A DNA stretch of 64,000 nucleotides from Bacillus sp. KH172YL63 (GTDB taxonomy: Bacteria; Bacillota; Bacilli; Bacillales; Bacillaceae_B), in NCBI RefSeq assembly GCF_011398925.1, contig NZ_AP022842.1, positions 1,786,001 through 1,850,000 on the forward strand. The letters are read 5' to 3'. Numbering within the stretch: position 1 is the stretch's first letter; each line of letters opens with the position of its first letter. Under the pieces are notes generated by a model. That model saw only the letters and a program-made list of their open reading frames with translations. It ran no database searches and was not told the DNA's origin. This document shows, one piece after another, positions 9,879-18,639 of the stretch. The translations under genes were made by a program, and so were the position numbers.

Positions 9879-10949
9879 ATGGAAAAGAAATCCATATACG
9901 GATTAACATTAGATCAATTGACCACATGGCTTGTAGAGAACGGACAAAAGAAGTTCCGTGCAGCACAAGTATGGGATTGGTTATATAAAAAGAGAGTGAC
10001 AAGCTTTTCAGATATGAAGAATCTGAATGGGGATTGCGTACAGCTGCTTGAAGAGCACTTCCATCTTCATACGCTTAAGCAGGAGATCAAGCAGGAATCC
10101 AAGGATGGCACGATTAAATTCCTGTTCAAGCTGGAAGACGGCAATTTGATTGAGACGGTATTGATGCGTTTCAATTACGGCTTGAGTGTATGTGTCACCA
10201 CCCAGGTCGGATGTAACATCGGCTGTACATTCTGTGCAAGTGGTCTCCTGAAGAAAAACCGTGACCTCTCAAGCGGCGAGATTGTTGAGCAGATCATGAA
10301 CGTGCAGCACCACTTGGATGAAGCAGGTAACGGCGAACGTGTGAGTCACATCGTTGTGATGGGAATTGGTGAGCCATTTGATAATTATGAAAACATGATG
10401 GACTTCTTCCATGTCGTGAATGATCAGAAAGGTCTTTCCATCGGAGCGCGTCACATTACCGTATCAACGAGCGGTCTTGCCGATAAGATCTATCAATTCG
10501 CAGATGAAAAAATTCAAATCAACCTGGCTGTTTCCTTGCATGCACCGAATAATGAGCTGCGTACGAAGATCATGAAAATCAACCGGGCATATCCGCTGGA
10601 GAAATTGATGCCGGCAATTGATTATTATTTGGAAAAAACAAATCGACGCATCACTTTTGAGTATATCCTACTCCGTGACGTCAACGATCATAAGGAAGAG
10701 GCCCTGCAGCTTGCCAAATTGCTGAAGAACAAGCGTCATCTTTCATATGTGAACCTGATCCCGTATAATCCTGTTGATGAACACAACCAGTATCAACGAA
10801 GCACGAAAGAGGCGATCGTCGAATTCTACGGTACATTGCTTGAGCATGGAATCAACTGTGGTGTACGTGTAGAACAAGGTACAGACATTGATGCGGCCTG
10901 CGGTCAGTTGAGAAGTAAGCAAATTAAAAAAGATAAAGTCAAATCATAA
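9879..10949 (+). CDS. rlmN: RlmN-type 23S rRNA (adenine-C2) methyltransferase
   Basis: A 356-residue radical-SAM enzyme expected to methylate C2 of A2503 in 23S rRNA and possibly A37 of some tRNAs. The [4Fe-4S] motif CxxxCxxC is C112-N-I-G-C116-T-F-C119; the resolving cysteine is C341 in [17 protein letters not shown] and SLHAPN are family motifs. The C-terminal stretch [15 protein letters not shown] and the [16 protein letters not shown] helix look more like lactobacillal/streptococcal RlmN, from memory, than the B. subtilis enzyme. It is also not beside the sun/prpC/prkC genes where bacilli usually carry rlmN, so it may be a second copy. The Cfr-specific pattern is absent. It is monocistronic, ending at 10962-10996. 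Confidence 0.9.
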   Translation: MEKKSIYGLTLDQLTTWLVENGQKKFRAAQVWDWLYKKRVTSFSDMKNLNGDCVQLLEEHFHLHTLKQEIKQESKDGTIKFLFKLEDGNLIETVLMRFNYGLSVCVTTQVGCNIGCTFCASGLLKKNRDLSSGEIVEQIMNVQHHLDEAGNGERVSHIVVMGIGEPFDNYENMMDFFHVVNDQKGLSIGARHITVSTSGLADKIYQFADEKIQINLAVSLHAPNNELRTKIMKINRAYPLEKLMPAIDYYLEKTNRRITFEYILLRDVNDHKEEALQLAKLLKNKRHLSYVNLIPYNPVDEHNQYQRSTKEAIVEFYGTLLEHGINCGVRVEQGTDIDAACGQLRSKQIKKDKVKS

Positions 10950-10961
10950 GAGATGTATTCA

Positions 10962-10996
10962 GCACACAGACCATTTTAGGTTTGTGTGCTTTTTTA
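10962..10996 (+). terminator. Intrinsic terminator after rlmN
   Basis: GCACACAGACC pairs with GGTTTGTGTGC, followed by TTTTTT. Confidence 0.9.
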
Positions 10997-11045
10997 TGGT
11001 TCTTGTAAAGTCGTTAGGATAATTCTAAAAATATTGAATTTTACG

Positions 11046-11061
11046 TTCTAATATTTTAGAA
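11046..11061. promoter_or_regulatory. Dyad, possible ArsR-type operator
   Basis: TTCTAA-TATT-TTAGAA sits about 40 bases before the regulator start; a second, looser copy (ATTCTAAAAATATTGAAT) is at 11022-11039. Dyads of this size next to an ArsR-fold gene suggest autoregulation, but no binding site for this family is known to me. Confidence 0.4.
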
Positions 11062-11100
11062 TGAATATGAAATGAAAAATGTGGAAAAGGGGTGGATCCG

Positions 11101-12144
11101 TTGGGCGTTTTACATATGTCCGGAAGAAAGAGAGAGACATACGAGGTTGAGGTGCAGGCCTCAATCCTGTGGGAGAGTGCACTTGGAATTGCTGCCATCA
11201 CGAATAAGAGACTGATCGATACGTTAGAAAAGTCAAATCAATCATGGGAGGAGCTTCGTAAGTCCCTGTCACCCTCATTACGAAAAGAACTGGCCACTGT
11301 CGAAAAGACAAACACTTGGAAAGCGCTGCTGCTGCTCCTTCATCAGAAAGAATGTCAAACCCTTCCTGAGTTCCTTACCTATGTGGATCACCTGCAGGAA
11401 ACGGATCTTCGGTATATATGCCTGCCTTATATCGGAAGCAGGTGGCAGGAACATCGAAAACGGGCATCTCTTGGCGACGGGGGATCCCGGGTGGAACTCC
11501 AACAAGCCGTGAAGGATCATCCGTTTTTTCCTGACTATATCCATCATATTTGTACGGAGGAGCCTTCAACGTTAAAGGCCCATATTAAGGAAGTGATGAG
11601 CGGCTGGTTTGAAGAAGTAATGGTTTCAGAAGCTGACAAGTTAAAGGAAATCCTCGCAAGAGATAAAGACATGAAGTTGAAAATGAAAGAAAAACTGAAT
11701 CCTGAAGCTTTGGTTGAATGGGCGACCGGGGGCATCACTTACTTACCTGAGCCAAGCGTACATAAAGTGCTATTGATTCCCCACACGATATACCGGCCAT
11801 GGAATGTAGAAGGCGATATTGAAGGTGTCAAAATCTTTTATTACCCTGTAGCCAATGACAGCATACATCCAGATGATCCTTATATGCCAAGTTACTTCCT
11901 GGTCCAAAAGCATAAAGCGCTTGGGGATGAGGCAAGGCTTCGTATGGTGAAACTACTGAAAGGATCGGGGCGTACGCTTCAGGAAATCACCAATGAGCTG
12001 AACATGGGTAAATCAACCGTTCATCACCACTTGAAGATCCTCAGGTCTGCAAGGCTCGTTGAGTCACGGGAAGGAAAGTATTTTTTGAAAGAAAATGCCG
12101 TGCACTCATTAGCGAAAGAATTGTTACAGTATTTGGCCGACTGA
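11101..12144 (+). CDS. ArsR-type transcriptional regulator with long N-terminal domain
   Basis: About 347 residues. Only the last ~85 residues are a recognisable winged helix of the ArsR type (HKALGDEARLRMVKLLKGSGRTLQEITNELNMGKSTVHHHLKILRSARLV). The ~260-residue N-terminal part is all-helical in appearance (DUF5937-like arrangement) and probably senses a ligand. I see no Cys-rich metal site, so metal sensing is unlikely. Start is uncertain: TTG 11101 has AAAAGGGG at 8 bases; GTG 11092 and ATG 11116 are in frame. The gene is followed after 18 bases by an MFS exporter, a common pairing in which the regulator controls the pump. Confidence 0.82.
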   Translation: MGVLHMSGRKRETYEVEVQASILWESALGIAAITNKRLIDTLEKSNQSWEELRKSLSPSLRKELATVEKTNTWKALLLLLHQKECQTLPEFLTYVDHLQETDLRYICLPYIGSRWQEHRKRASLGDGGSRVELQQAVKDHPFFPDYIHHICTEEPSTLKAHIKEVMSGWFEEVMVSEADKLKEILARDKDMKLKMKEKLNPEALVEWATGGITYLPEPSVHKVLLIPHTIYRPWNVEGDIEGVKIFYYPVANDSIHPDDPYMPSYFLVQKHKALGDEARLRMVKLLKGSGRTLQEITNELNMGKSTVHHHLKILRSARLVESREGKYFLKENAVHSLAKELLQYLAD

Positions 12145-12162
12145 ATAAAGGAGTGAGAGAAT

Positions 12163-13389
12163 GTGGGGGAGCATGCAGTCAAGTATGAGCAAAGGGGCGA
12201 ATTACCGCCGTTAAAAAGAAATTATCCTGTTTTCAGGTTCATGGGAGGAAACTTGATTTCATTTTTTGGAGATCAAATTTACCTCATTGCGATTCCGCTA
12301 TTGGTGCTGGCGCTTACAGGTTCGCCTGTGAGCATGGGGATTGTGGCAGCCCTTGAGCGGCTGCCGATATTATTGCAGCCATTCGCAGGGATATTATCGG
12401 ATACTTACAAACGTAAACGTCTGCTTCTCATATGTGATGCAGGAAGAAGCGTGCTTGTAGGTGGGATCGGCATCCTTTTCATCCTTGGTATGTTGGAAAT
12501 GTGGATCGTGTATCCGGTCGTGTTTGGTATAGGCTGTTTGAGCCAAATCTATAACACGTCCCAATTTGCTTCGATCCCCGGTCTTGTGAAGAAGAAAGAC
12601 CTCCAAGCTGTGAATGCACTGAATTCAGGGGCATTTAATTTGGCCTTGTTCTTGGCGCCCGGAGTAGGGGGATTGATTATTTCCGTATTCAATCCAGGAT
12701 ACGCCCTGTTGGTGAACAGCTTTAGCTTCCTTGTATCGTTTGCTGCCATTTTAAGCCTGCAAATGAAAGGGGAAAAGAAGGCTTCATCAGGTTTATCGAT
12801 CTGGCGGGATATGGGGGAAGGATTTAAATTTGTCGTACATACGAAACCTATCTTGTATACAAACCTCGCCATGGTGTCTTCAGTGTTTGGAACGACGTTA
12901 TTTCTTACCCTGCTTGTGTACCATCTGAAGGATACAGTGAATGTAGATCCCGTGCATATCGGCTGGTTGATATCAATCGGCGGTGTCGGAGCCGTCACCG
13001 GTGCTTTCACGTCCACTATGATCCGGAAGCGATTTTCATACCGGAGGATTTTATTTATTTCTTCATTCATCGGCGGGATGTCCATTGTATGTTTTGGTTT
13101 GGCAGATTCCTATTATTGGCTCATGGTCATGAATGCTGTCGGGACTTTTACGGCAGCACTGATGAGTCCATGCATCATCACTATCCGTCAGACTTTGACT
13201 CCGGACCGCCTGCTTGGAAGAGTCCAGGCGACCAGCCGCCTGTTAACATGGATGCTCATGCCCCTGGCCGCTTTCCTGGCAGGCATACTAGCAGAAACCA
13301 TAGGGACAAACACCACCATCATACTTGCCGGCACCATTTCAACACTTGCCTCCTTTCCCTACCTTCACCGCAGTTTGAAAGATAAATAG
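12163..13389 (+). CDS. MFS efflux transporter (macrolide-efflux-like, MFS_3)
   Basis: A 408-residue, 12-TM major facilitator. FMGGNLISFFGDQIYLIAIPLLVLALTGSPVSMGIVAALERLPILLQPFAGILSDTYKRKRLLLICDAGRS is characteristic of the MefA/MFS_3 group of exporters. The substrate is unknown; drug or peptide export is typical. Start GTG 12163 follows AAAGGAG by 9 bases; an overlapping ATG two bases upstream is out of frame. It lies 18 bases after the ArsR-type regulator, so the two are probably one operon. Confidence 0.87.
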   Translation: MGEHAVKYEQRGELPPLKRNYPVFRFMGGNLISFFGDQIYLIAIPLLVLALTGSPVSMGIVAALERLPILLQPFAGILSDTYKRKRLLLICDAGRSVLVGGIGILFILGMLEMWIVYPVVFGIGCLSQIYNTSQFASIPGLVKKKDLQAVNALNSGAFNLALFLAPGVGGLIISVFNPGYALLVNSFSFLVSFAAILSLQMKGEKKASSGLSIWRDMGEGFKFVVHTKPILYTNLAMVSSVFGTTLFLTLLVYHLKDTVNVDPVHIGWLISIGGVGAVTGAFTSTMIRKRFSYRRILFISSFIGGMSIVCFGLADSYYWLMVMNAVGTFTAALMSPCIITIRQTLTPDRLLGRVQATSRLLTWMLMPLAAFLAGILAETIGTNTTIILAGTISTLASFPYLHRSLKDK

Positions 13390-13450
13390 AGGGACGGACC
13401 TCCATATGATAGGATGAAAGGAAAGCCATAATGAAAAGAGGCATGACGCC

Positions 13451-14296
13451 ATGATCACAGAAACGCAATTGAAAGAAAAATTAAGAGAAATTGACTTTAC
13501 CCAATTTGCTTCAATCGAAGGAGTTGATATGGACCTTCTACTGGGTGAAATGATTTTCCACATAGGCTCTGTTGACGGACAACTGAGGGATAATTTGATT
13601 TATTCAAGCTTTTATAGACTGATCGAACATAACGCTCTTTCTTCCCCTCAAATGCTCCTGCTTCTCGATACTTGCATGGATGAAAACCATTTGTTTCTTG
13701 GAATCGGAAGCAGGGATGACACAGTCTTCACCCGGGCGTTTTCTTCACTCGTCCTTGCCTTGCTGTTGAGAAAAAATCGTACCCAGTCTTTTCTGCCGCC
13801 TGAGAAGGTTCATCAAGCAATTTCTGCCTGCTTTCATTACTTGGAACGGGAAGAAGACACAAGGGGATATGTGGAAGGGAAAGGCTGGGCTCATAGCATC
13901 GCCCACGGAGCGGATCTTTTAGAGCAGGTGATCCGCCATCCTGCTTTTTCTCCGGCATTACACGTAACGGCCCTAGCTGTCATCGAGAACTGCTTATTGA
14001 AAGATACAGCTTATATGGATGAAGAGGATGGACGACTATTTTATGCGATAGAAGCCCTTCTTGACAGAGGGATGGAGATTGATGTACTTTATCGCTGGCT
14101 GTCCGGACTGAAGAAAGAGATAAGTGAGCGATTTATTGAACAGGGGTACTCCAATCCCTTCTATCGAACCAAACTGAATATAGAAAACTTCTATAAAACC
14201 TGTTATTTCCGATTGAAATGGAGGGGGACAGGTGAAGAAATCTGTGCATTTATCGAAAAACTACTCGAAAAATGGCATAACCACGATTACAACTAA
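13451..14296 (+). CDS. DUF2785 domain protein
   Basis: A 281-residue soluble, mostly helical protein matching DUF2785: GEMIFHIGSVDGQLRDNLIYSSFYRLIEHN near the N-terminus and the strongly conserved GYVEGKGWAHSIAHGADLLEQVIRHP in the middle. No catalytic role is known for the family; HEAT-like helical repeats are suggested by the amphipathic pattern (inference). It overlaps nothing but ends only 13 bases before the start of the FAD dehydrogenase gene, so the two are probably cotranscribed. Confidence 0.85.
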   Translation: MITETQLKEKLREIDFTQFASIEGVDMDLLLGEMIFHIGSVDGQLRDNLIYSSFYRLIEHNALSSPQMLLLLDTCMDENHLFLGIGSRDDTVFTRAFSSLVLALLLRKNRTQSFLPPEKVHQAISACFHYLEREEDTRGYVEGKGWAHSIAHGADLLEQVIRHPAFSPALHVTALAVIENCLLKDTAYMDEEDGRLFYAIEALLDRGMEIDVLYRWLSGLKKEISERFIEQGYSNPFYRTKLNIENFYKTCYFRLKWRGTGEEICAFIEKLLEKWHNHDYN

Positions 14297-14309
14297 GGGG
14301 GATCAGCCG

Positions 14310-15671
14310 TTGAAACATAAACATTACGATTTGACGATCATCGGTGCTGGGGTGAGCAGCGTTTTTTTCGCCTACACACTGATGAAGGAAAACGAACATC
14401 TTTCCATTCATATGATCGACCTCGGCAAGGAACTCAGTGAACGGAAATGCGGCCTAGATGATGGAGGGGCATGCACTTGTGAAGGGACGTGCAATAAGTA
14501 CATAGGATTTGCAGGACTTGGGAAGTCAGAAGGGAAATTTAATTATACAAATGACTTCGGGGGAGAGCTGGGGAGAAAGATCATAAACGATGAAGCACTT
14601 GAATGGATGAAGGAAGTAGACAGGATCCTTTGTGCGTTTGGGGGTGAAGTCATCCAATCGTACAGCACGAAAAATGAGGAACTGTCAAAGCGGTCAGAAT
14701 CCGCCGGAATGAAAGTCCTCTCAACAGAGGTCCGTCACCTGGGGACAAAATTGGCAAGTGACATTTTTCAGAGGATGTATGATCTGCTGAAAAAGCGTGT
14801 AGACTTCAGCTTCGAAACCCATGTTGACGGAATCATTAAACGTGATACCGGATTCGACATCCAAACCGATAAAGGTCTTTTTACGACAGGGAAGCTTGTG
14901 ATCGGCACCGGGATGAGTGGAAGTGAGTGGCTGAAAAAGCAAGGGGATGCCCTTGGACTGACGCCTGGCGAGGCACGACTGGATATGGGGATACGTGTTG
15001 AAATGAAAGGGGATCAGCTGCAGTCGATCTTGCGACATACATTTGAAACGAAGTTGAAGATTGAAGGGGATGGATTCAGCGCGACCACCTATTGCATGAA
15101 TCCAAACGGCAGGATTATCCGGAAACATCAGCATGGACTCGTGATGCCTGACGGCCAGAATGCCCGTGAGGAAGAGGTCCCAAGTGCAAATTTGAACTTC
15201 AGTTTATTTGTGCCAAGGTATTTTCCGTCCCACGATGAGGCGATGGCATATGCCCGCCATACGATCGGTGGTATCAATCAAGGCAGGGACCGGGTAGTCA
15301 TGCAGAGATTAGAAGATTTCAGATTATATCGTATGACAGAGAGCGTGGATGGAAATATCGTAGGTCCGTCCCTCGAAGCTGAGTGCGGTAACCTGCGGGA
15401 AGAGGTGCCGGAGCTGTATGGAAATGCACTTGAAGAATTTCTGCATGCTCTAGAGAAGCTCATTGGTGAAACAATACACGATGACACGCTTCTGTATGGA
15501 TTGGATGCAAAGTTTTTTGAGCCTAAATTAAAGACGAACAAATATTTTGAGACAGACATTTCGGGTCTTTATTTAATCGGGGACTGCTCAGGGGAAACCC
15601 ATTCCCTGTCACAGGCAGCGGCAAGCGGCGTCTATGTGGGTCACTACCTGGGGAGTGGATTTTCCAAATAA
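14310..15671 (+). CDS. FAD-dependent dehydrogenase, COG2509-like
   Basis: About 453 residues. N-terminal dinucleotide-binding motif LTIIGAGVSSVFFAYTLM, then a cysteine cluster in RKCGLDDGGACTCEGTCNKYIGFAGLGKSEGKFNYTND that is characteristic of the uncharacterised FAD dehydrogenase group COG2509. A second FAD motif is at the C-terminus (TDISGLYLIGDCSGETHSLSQAAASGVYVG). The cysteine-rich loop could bind a metal or an Fe-S cluster (inference). Start TTG 14310 follows AAGGGGG at 8 bases; an extension back to 14232 would run through the DUF2785 gene. Its substrate is unknown. Confidence 0.85.
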   Translation: MKHKHYDLTIIGAGVSSVFFAYTLMKENEHLSIHMIDLGKELSERKCGLDDGGACTCEGTCNKYIGFAGLGKSEGKFNYTNDFGGELGRKIINDEALEWMKEVDRILCAFGGEVIQSYSTKNEELSKRSESAGMKVLSTEVRHLGTKLASDIFQRMYDLLKKRVDFSFETHVDGIIKRDTGFDIQTDKGLFTTGKLVIGTGMSGSEWLKKQGDALGLTPGEARLDMGIRVEMKGDQLQSILRHTFETKLKIEGDGFSATTYCMNPNGRIIRKHQHGLVMPDGQNAREEEVPSANLNFSLFVPRYFPSHDEAMAYARHTIGGINQGRDRVVMQRLEDFRLYRMTESVDGNIVGPSLEAECGNLREEVPELYGNALEEFLHALEKLIGETIHDDTLLYGLDAKFFEPKLKTNKYFETDISGLYLIGDCSGETHSLSQAAASGVYVGHYLGSGFSK

Positions 15672-15696
15672 ATGAATATTTTGACAATATTTGAAA

Positions 15697-15752
15697 CCTT
15701 TCTGTTTGCTCATGCGTATATGTTGTGAGTGACAAGCAGAAAGGATTTTTTT
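15697..15752 (+). terminator. Terminator-like hairpin abutting a start codon
   Basis: CCTTTCTG (15697-15704) pairs with CAGAAAGG (15737-15744), with additional CTCA/TGAG pairing in the loop, followed by ATTTTTTT that runs directly into the ATG at 15753. The 3' arm contains the AGAAAGGA that would be the ribosome binding site of the next gene. Confidence 0.65.
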
Positions 15753-16112
15753 ATGGGATTAAGAGCCGAGCGGTACGATTACGAGCATGAAAAGAAAAAG
15801 GAACCGGCAAAGCAGCTGAAAATGTATACGTTCCTGCGCATTCTTGGGTTATGTATTTTCACCGGCTGGGGAATCATGATCTTCACTGTCCCGTTAGATT
15901 TAAACGATGATTTAGAATGGGTCATCGTAAAAGGAGTTCATCTGGACAGAGAGAAGATCATTAAATTCTTCCTGTGCTGGGGAACGGTCGGCGTGCTGTA
16001 TTATGCTCTGCTATATGCCCATTTTGTAATGGCATGGAGTAGAAAAGCTGTTTTGACGACCTTAATGTCTCTTGGAGTTTTGGATGTCGTGTTATTCTTC
16101 CTGTCTTTGTAG
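15753..16112 (+). CDS. Small membrane protein of unknown function
   Basis: 119 residues: a charged N-terminus (GLRAERYDYEHEKKKEPAKQLK) followed by three hydrophobic stretches (about 33-52, 78-98 and 103-119). No family recognised. The ATG at 15753 directly follows a terminator-like hairpin whose 3' arm holds the only plausible ribosome binding site, so expression may depend on readthrough or on unfolding of that stem. It is followed by another small membrane protein gene, possibly in the same transcript. Confidence 0.6.
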   Translation: MGLRAERYDYEHEKKKEPAKQLKMYTFLRILGLCIFTGWGIMIFTVPLDLNDDLEWVIVKGVHLDREKIIKFFLCWGTVGVLYYALLYAHFVMAWSRKAVLTTLMSLGVLDVVLFFLSL

Positions 16113-16153
16113 AGAGTAGGGTTTCTTAAAAAATATGGGCGGTGACGGGCGGA

Positions 16154-16588
16154 ATGTATTACTATTTCAATGTTCTATTAACCATTGTGATTCTATTGAT
16201 TGGAACCGGGGTAGCCTTTTTTATCGATGGGTTCAGCAAACAGATGGAGAGATGGATCCCAAAGAAGTTCTTATCTCTTACAATCATACTCATTCTCTTC
16301 ATGTTGATGAGCGCTGCAACAAAGATGATCAGCATGCAGATCGGGTGGAGTCTGTTTGATACGGCGTTCATTTCAAGCCTTTGCTTCTTTGGGCTTGGCT
16401 GGATGACGCATATTTCCGCACGTGCCCATATCAATCAGGCTGGCACAGTGGCCAAGTTCATTACGAACAATCAATTTAAGTACGAATATGAAGCAGCGAG
16501 CTCTTCCAATCGAAGTCCTTATCTGATTGCGAGCTTACTTTTCCTCGGCATCAGCTGGGGGCTATCATTCTGGATGGTGTATATGTAG
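16154..16588 (+). CDS. Small membrane protein of unknown function
   Basis: About 144 residues with four hydrophobic segments (MYYYFNVLLTIVILLIGTGVAFFI; FLSLTIILILFMLMSAATKMI; FDTAFISSLCFFGLGWMTHI; YLIASLLFLGISWGLSFWMVYM). No family recognised. GTG 16142 is an alternative start; neither has a strong ribosome binding site. It lies about 40 bases after the preceding membrane protein gene on the same strand. Confidence 0.6.
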   Translation: MYYYFNVLLTIVILLIGTGVAFFIDGFSKQMERWIPKKFLSLTIILILFMLMSAATKMISMQIGWSLFDTAFISSLCFFGLGWMTHISARAHINQAGTVAKFITNNQFKYEYEAASSSNRSPYLIASLLFLGISWGLSFWMVYM

Positions 16589-16731
16589 TTGCCGGCGGAT
16601 TACATCATACATGTTGGCTGCTATCCAATGAATTCTACGGTTCATATGAATTTGATCCATAGCTCACTGTTGGCTCGTTTATATACAGAAATACTTGTGA
16701 AATCAGAAAAAATGAAAGAGGGTATACCATC

Positions 16732-17193
16732 ATGCAAGAACTATTTTCTTATAATTGGCAAGTCCGGGAAGAATGGTTTGAGTGGTGCAGGGAAGTGGAT
16801 GCATCAGAATTGACGAAAGAACGTAACGGCGGGATGGGGAGCATATTGAAGAACCTTTTCCATGTGGCGGACTGTGAACAAATCTGGATCAGTCAGCTGC
16901 AGGGAAAACCGGTGATCCAAAAGGATATTCGTTCAATTGAAACATTGAACGAAGTCATCCGATACTCAAATATGACAAGAAAGCAAACAGAATCGTTTTT
17001 GTCTCTTTGGACGCCGGCTTATGAAAAGAAAGAATATATCATGAAGTCGAAAACCGGAAAATCCTATACCTTTTCGTATAAAAAAGTGATGCATCATATT
17101 ATTACACATGAGATCCATCATATCGGACAATTATCCGTGTGGGCAAGGGAAGCCGGGGAGAAGCCGGTGTCGTGCGATTTGATCTTTAAGTAA
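16732..17193 (+). CDS. DinB-family metal-binding protein
   Basis: A 153-residue four-helix-bundle protein of the DinB/YfiT-like superfamily. The metal-site histidines are in NLFHVADCEQIW (helix 2) and ITHEIHHIGQLSVW (helix 4, HxxxH). Family members include thiol-dependent transferases and hydrolases; the DinB name comes from a damage-inducible gene but does not fix a function. The ATG at 16732 follows GAGGG by 9 bases. A 27-residue membrane peptide gene follows on the same strand. Confidence 0.87.
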   Translation: MQELFSYNWQVREEWFEWCREVDASELTKERNGGMGSILKNLFHVADCEQIWISQLQGKPVIQKDIRSIETLNEVIRYSNMTRKQTESFLSLWTPAYEKKEYIMKSKTGKSYTFSYKKVMHHIITHEIHHIGQLSVWAREAGEKPVSCDLIFK

Positions 17194-17214
17194 GGCGAGA
17201 AGGGGATAACAAGA

Positions 17215-17298
17215 ATGGGGTTATGGACATGGACAGCCATCTTTATTGTACTTTGTGGAAGTATCGCGGCTGCAATAAAAGGTGAAAGGAAGAAATGA
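17215..17298 (+). CDS. 27-aa single-span membrane peptide
   Basis: MGLWTWTAIFIVLCGSIAAA then IKGERKK: one hydrophobic helix with a basic tail. GAGAAGGGG lies 9 bases before the ATG, and it starts 21 bases after the DinB-like gene, so coupled expression is plausible. No family recognised. Short length limits certainty. Confidence 0.55.
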   Translation: MGLWTWTAIFIVLCGSIAAAIKGERKK

Positions 17299-17420
17299 AT
17301 TTTTTACATAGGATGGCCGATTAACCGTGAATGAATAATTTAGAAAGGATTCTCTTTAGTACGATTGCATGAAGTGTTATACTTGATAAATTGTACAATA
17401 GAAATGGAGTGAGATCGTCA

Positions 17421-17612
17421 ATGAAATATATGAAGTCTCAAATGAAGCGATTAATCAAGGATAATAAAGAACTGCAGAATCGCCTGAAAGAATTAATGGA
17501 TGACATGAATTTAGAACGTACTTTTGCCCTTAAAGCCCTATATCATTCAGAAGTGGCAGAAGGCGGAAAATATCAGGCTGCCTATCAGGCACTGGACTTA
17601 CCAAAAGAGTAA
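17421..17612 (+). CDS. Small coiled-coil-like protein
   Basis: 63 residues (MKYMKSQMKRLIKDNKELQNRLKELMDDMNLERTFALKALYHSEVAEGGKYQAAYQALDLPKE). The first 40 residues show heptad-like leucine spacing and should form a coiled coil; the C-terminal third resembles a short helical repeat. No family recognised. GGAG lies 12 bases before the ATG, a rather long spacing. The terminator at 17595-17622 overlaps the stop codon, which supports a real single-gene transcript. Confidence 0.6.
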   Translation: MKYMKSQMKRLIKDNKELQNRLKELMDDMNLERTFALKALYHSEVAEGGKYQAAYQALDLPKE

Positions 17613-17622
17613 GTCTTTTTTT
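17595..17622 (+). terminator. Intrinsic terminator
   Basis: GACTTAC and GTAAGTC pair around a 7-base loop, followed by TTTTTTT; the stem includes the last codons and stop of the small coiled-coil gene. Confidence 0.8.
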
Positions 17623-17684
17623 CTGGAATTAAAATGCAACTCTCTTAAGTATGGTAAAATCATACATATAGAGGGGGAGTGGAA

Positions 17685-18461
17685 ATGAAGTTTGTGTTTG
17701 ATTTAGATGGGACGATTTGTTTTAAAGGGAAACCTGTTTCGGAGAATATCGTGGCGTGTTTATTGGATATTAAGAATCAAGGGCATGACGTCATCTTTGC
17801 GTCAGCCAGGCCGATCCGGGACATGCTTCCTGTATTGGATGTGAAATTGCATTCATTTCCCATGATCGGGGGGAACGGGTCGCTTCTTTATAAGAACGGG
17901 GAAGTGCTCCATTCCACTGCATTTGATTCACTGGATTTGAAACAAATACTTCATCTCATAGACAAATATGATGTGACGTATTTAATTGATGGTGAGTGGG
18001 ATTATGCCTACACCGGCACTCCCAATCATCCGATCCTGAGCTTTCTGGATCCTGCCAATCTGGCGCAGGCACTTCCGGTTGAATCGTTGGGGCCGATTGT
18101 GAAGGTGTTGCTGTTAACCGGCTCAAATGTTGAAGGATTGACCAAGGAACTGAAAAAGATGGATATCGTCGTCCATACCCATACAGACGAAGAGGTTGTG
18201 GACCTCAGTCCTCAAAATGTACATAAATGGAGTGCTTTATCTAGCCTCGGAGTAAAAGAAGGAGACTTTATCGCGTTCGGAAACGATGCAAATGATCTTT
18301 CCATGTTTCAACATGCGAAGCATGCAGTCATGGTCGGATATCATGAAGGGCTTTCTGCCTTTGCCGATGAAGAAATTCCGTTAATGGATGATTATGAAGA
18401 GGACATCATTCAAAAGCTGAGGGAGCTTTCATCCCAATACCGTGAAGTGAAAAAGGGTTAA
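17685..18461 (+). CDS. HAD-superfamily hydrolase (Cof/YkrA-like)
   Basis: 258 residues. HAD motif I is FVFDLDGTICF (Asp nucleophile and Asp+2 acid/base), motif II is in VIFASARPIRDM, and motif IV is FGNDANDLSMFQ. The large cap between about residues 85 and 180 places it in the Cof/type IIB group of sugar- or nucleotide-phosphate phosphatases. It resembles B. subtilis YkrA from memory, including the opening DLDGTICFKG. The ATG at 17685 follows AGGGGGAG by 7 bases. It is convergent with the RNase J gene, with a bidirectional terminator between them. Confidence 0.88.
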   Translation: MKFVFDLDGTICFKGKPVSENIVACLLDIKNQGHDVIFASARPIRDMLPVLDVKLHSFPMIGGNGSLLYKNGEVLHSTAFDSLDLKQILHLIDKYDVTYLIDGEWDYAYTGTPNHPILSFLDPANLAQALPVESLGPIVKVLLLTGSNVEGLTKELKKMDIVVHTHTDEEVVDLSPQNVHKWSALSSLGVKEGDFIAFGNDANDLSMFQHAKHAVMVGYHEGLSAFADEEIPLMDDYEEDIIQKLRELSSQYREVKKG

Positions 18462-18514
18462 GCTTGATCCCAACAGCAGTTGAAAGCACCTTTACCTATA
18501 GATTCAGCAATAAT

Positions 18515-18574
18515 AACTCTGAATGGATTCAATCTTTATTTCTAAAGATCGAATCTACATTCGGAGTTTTTTAT
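18515..18574. terminator. Long imperfect hairpin, bidirectional terminator
   Basis: AACTCTGAATGGATTC plus AATCTTTA pairs with TAAAGAT plus CGAATCTACATTCGGAGTT, followed by TTTTT. It separates the convergent HAD and RNase J genes and carries the CCGAATG/CATTCGG seed seen in other hairpins of this window. Confidence 0.75.
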
Positions 18575-18639
18575 TCATTCATTTTTAAACATATTTATGT
18601 GGCTCAATTCTTCGTTTTTTCAACCTTAATGAACAGCGC

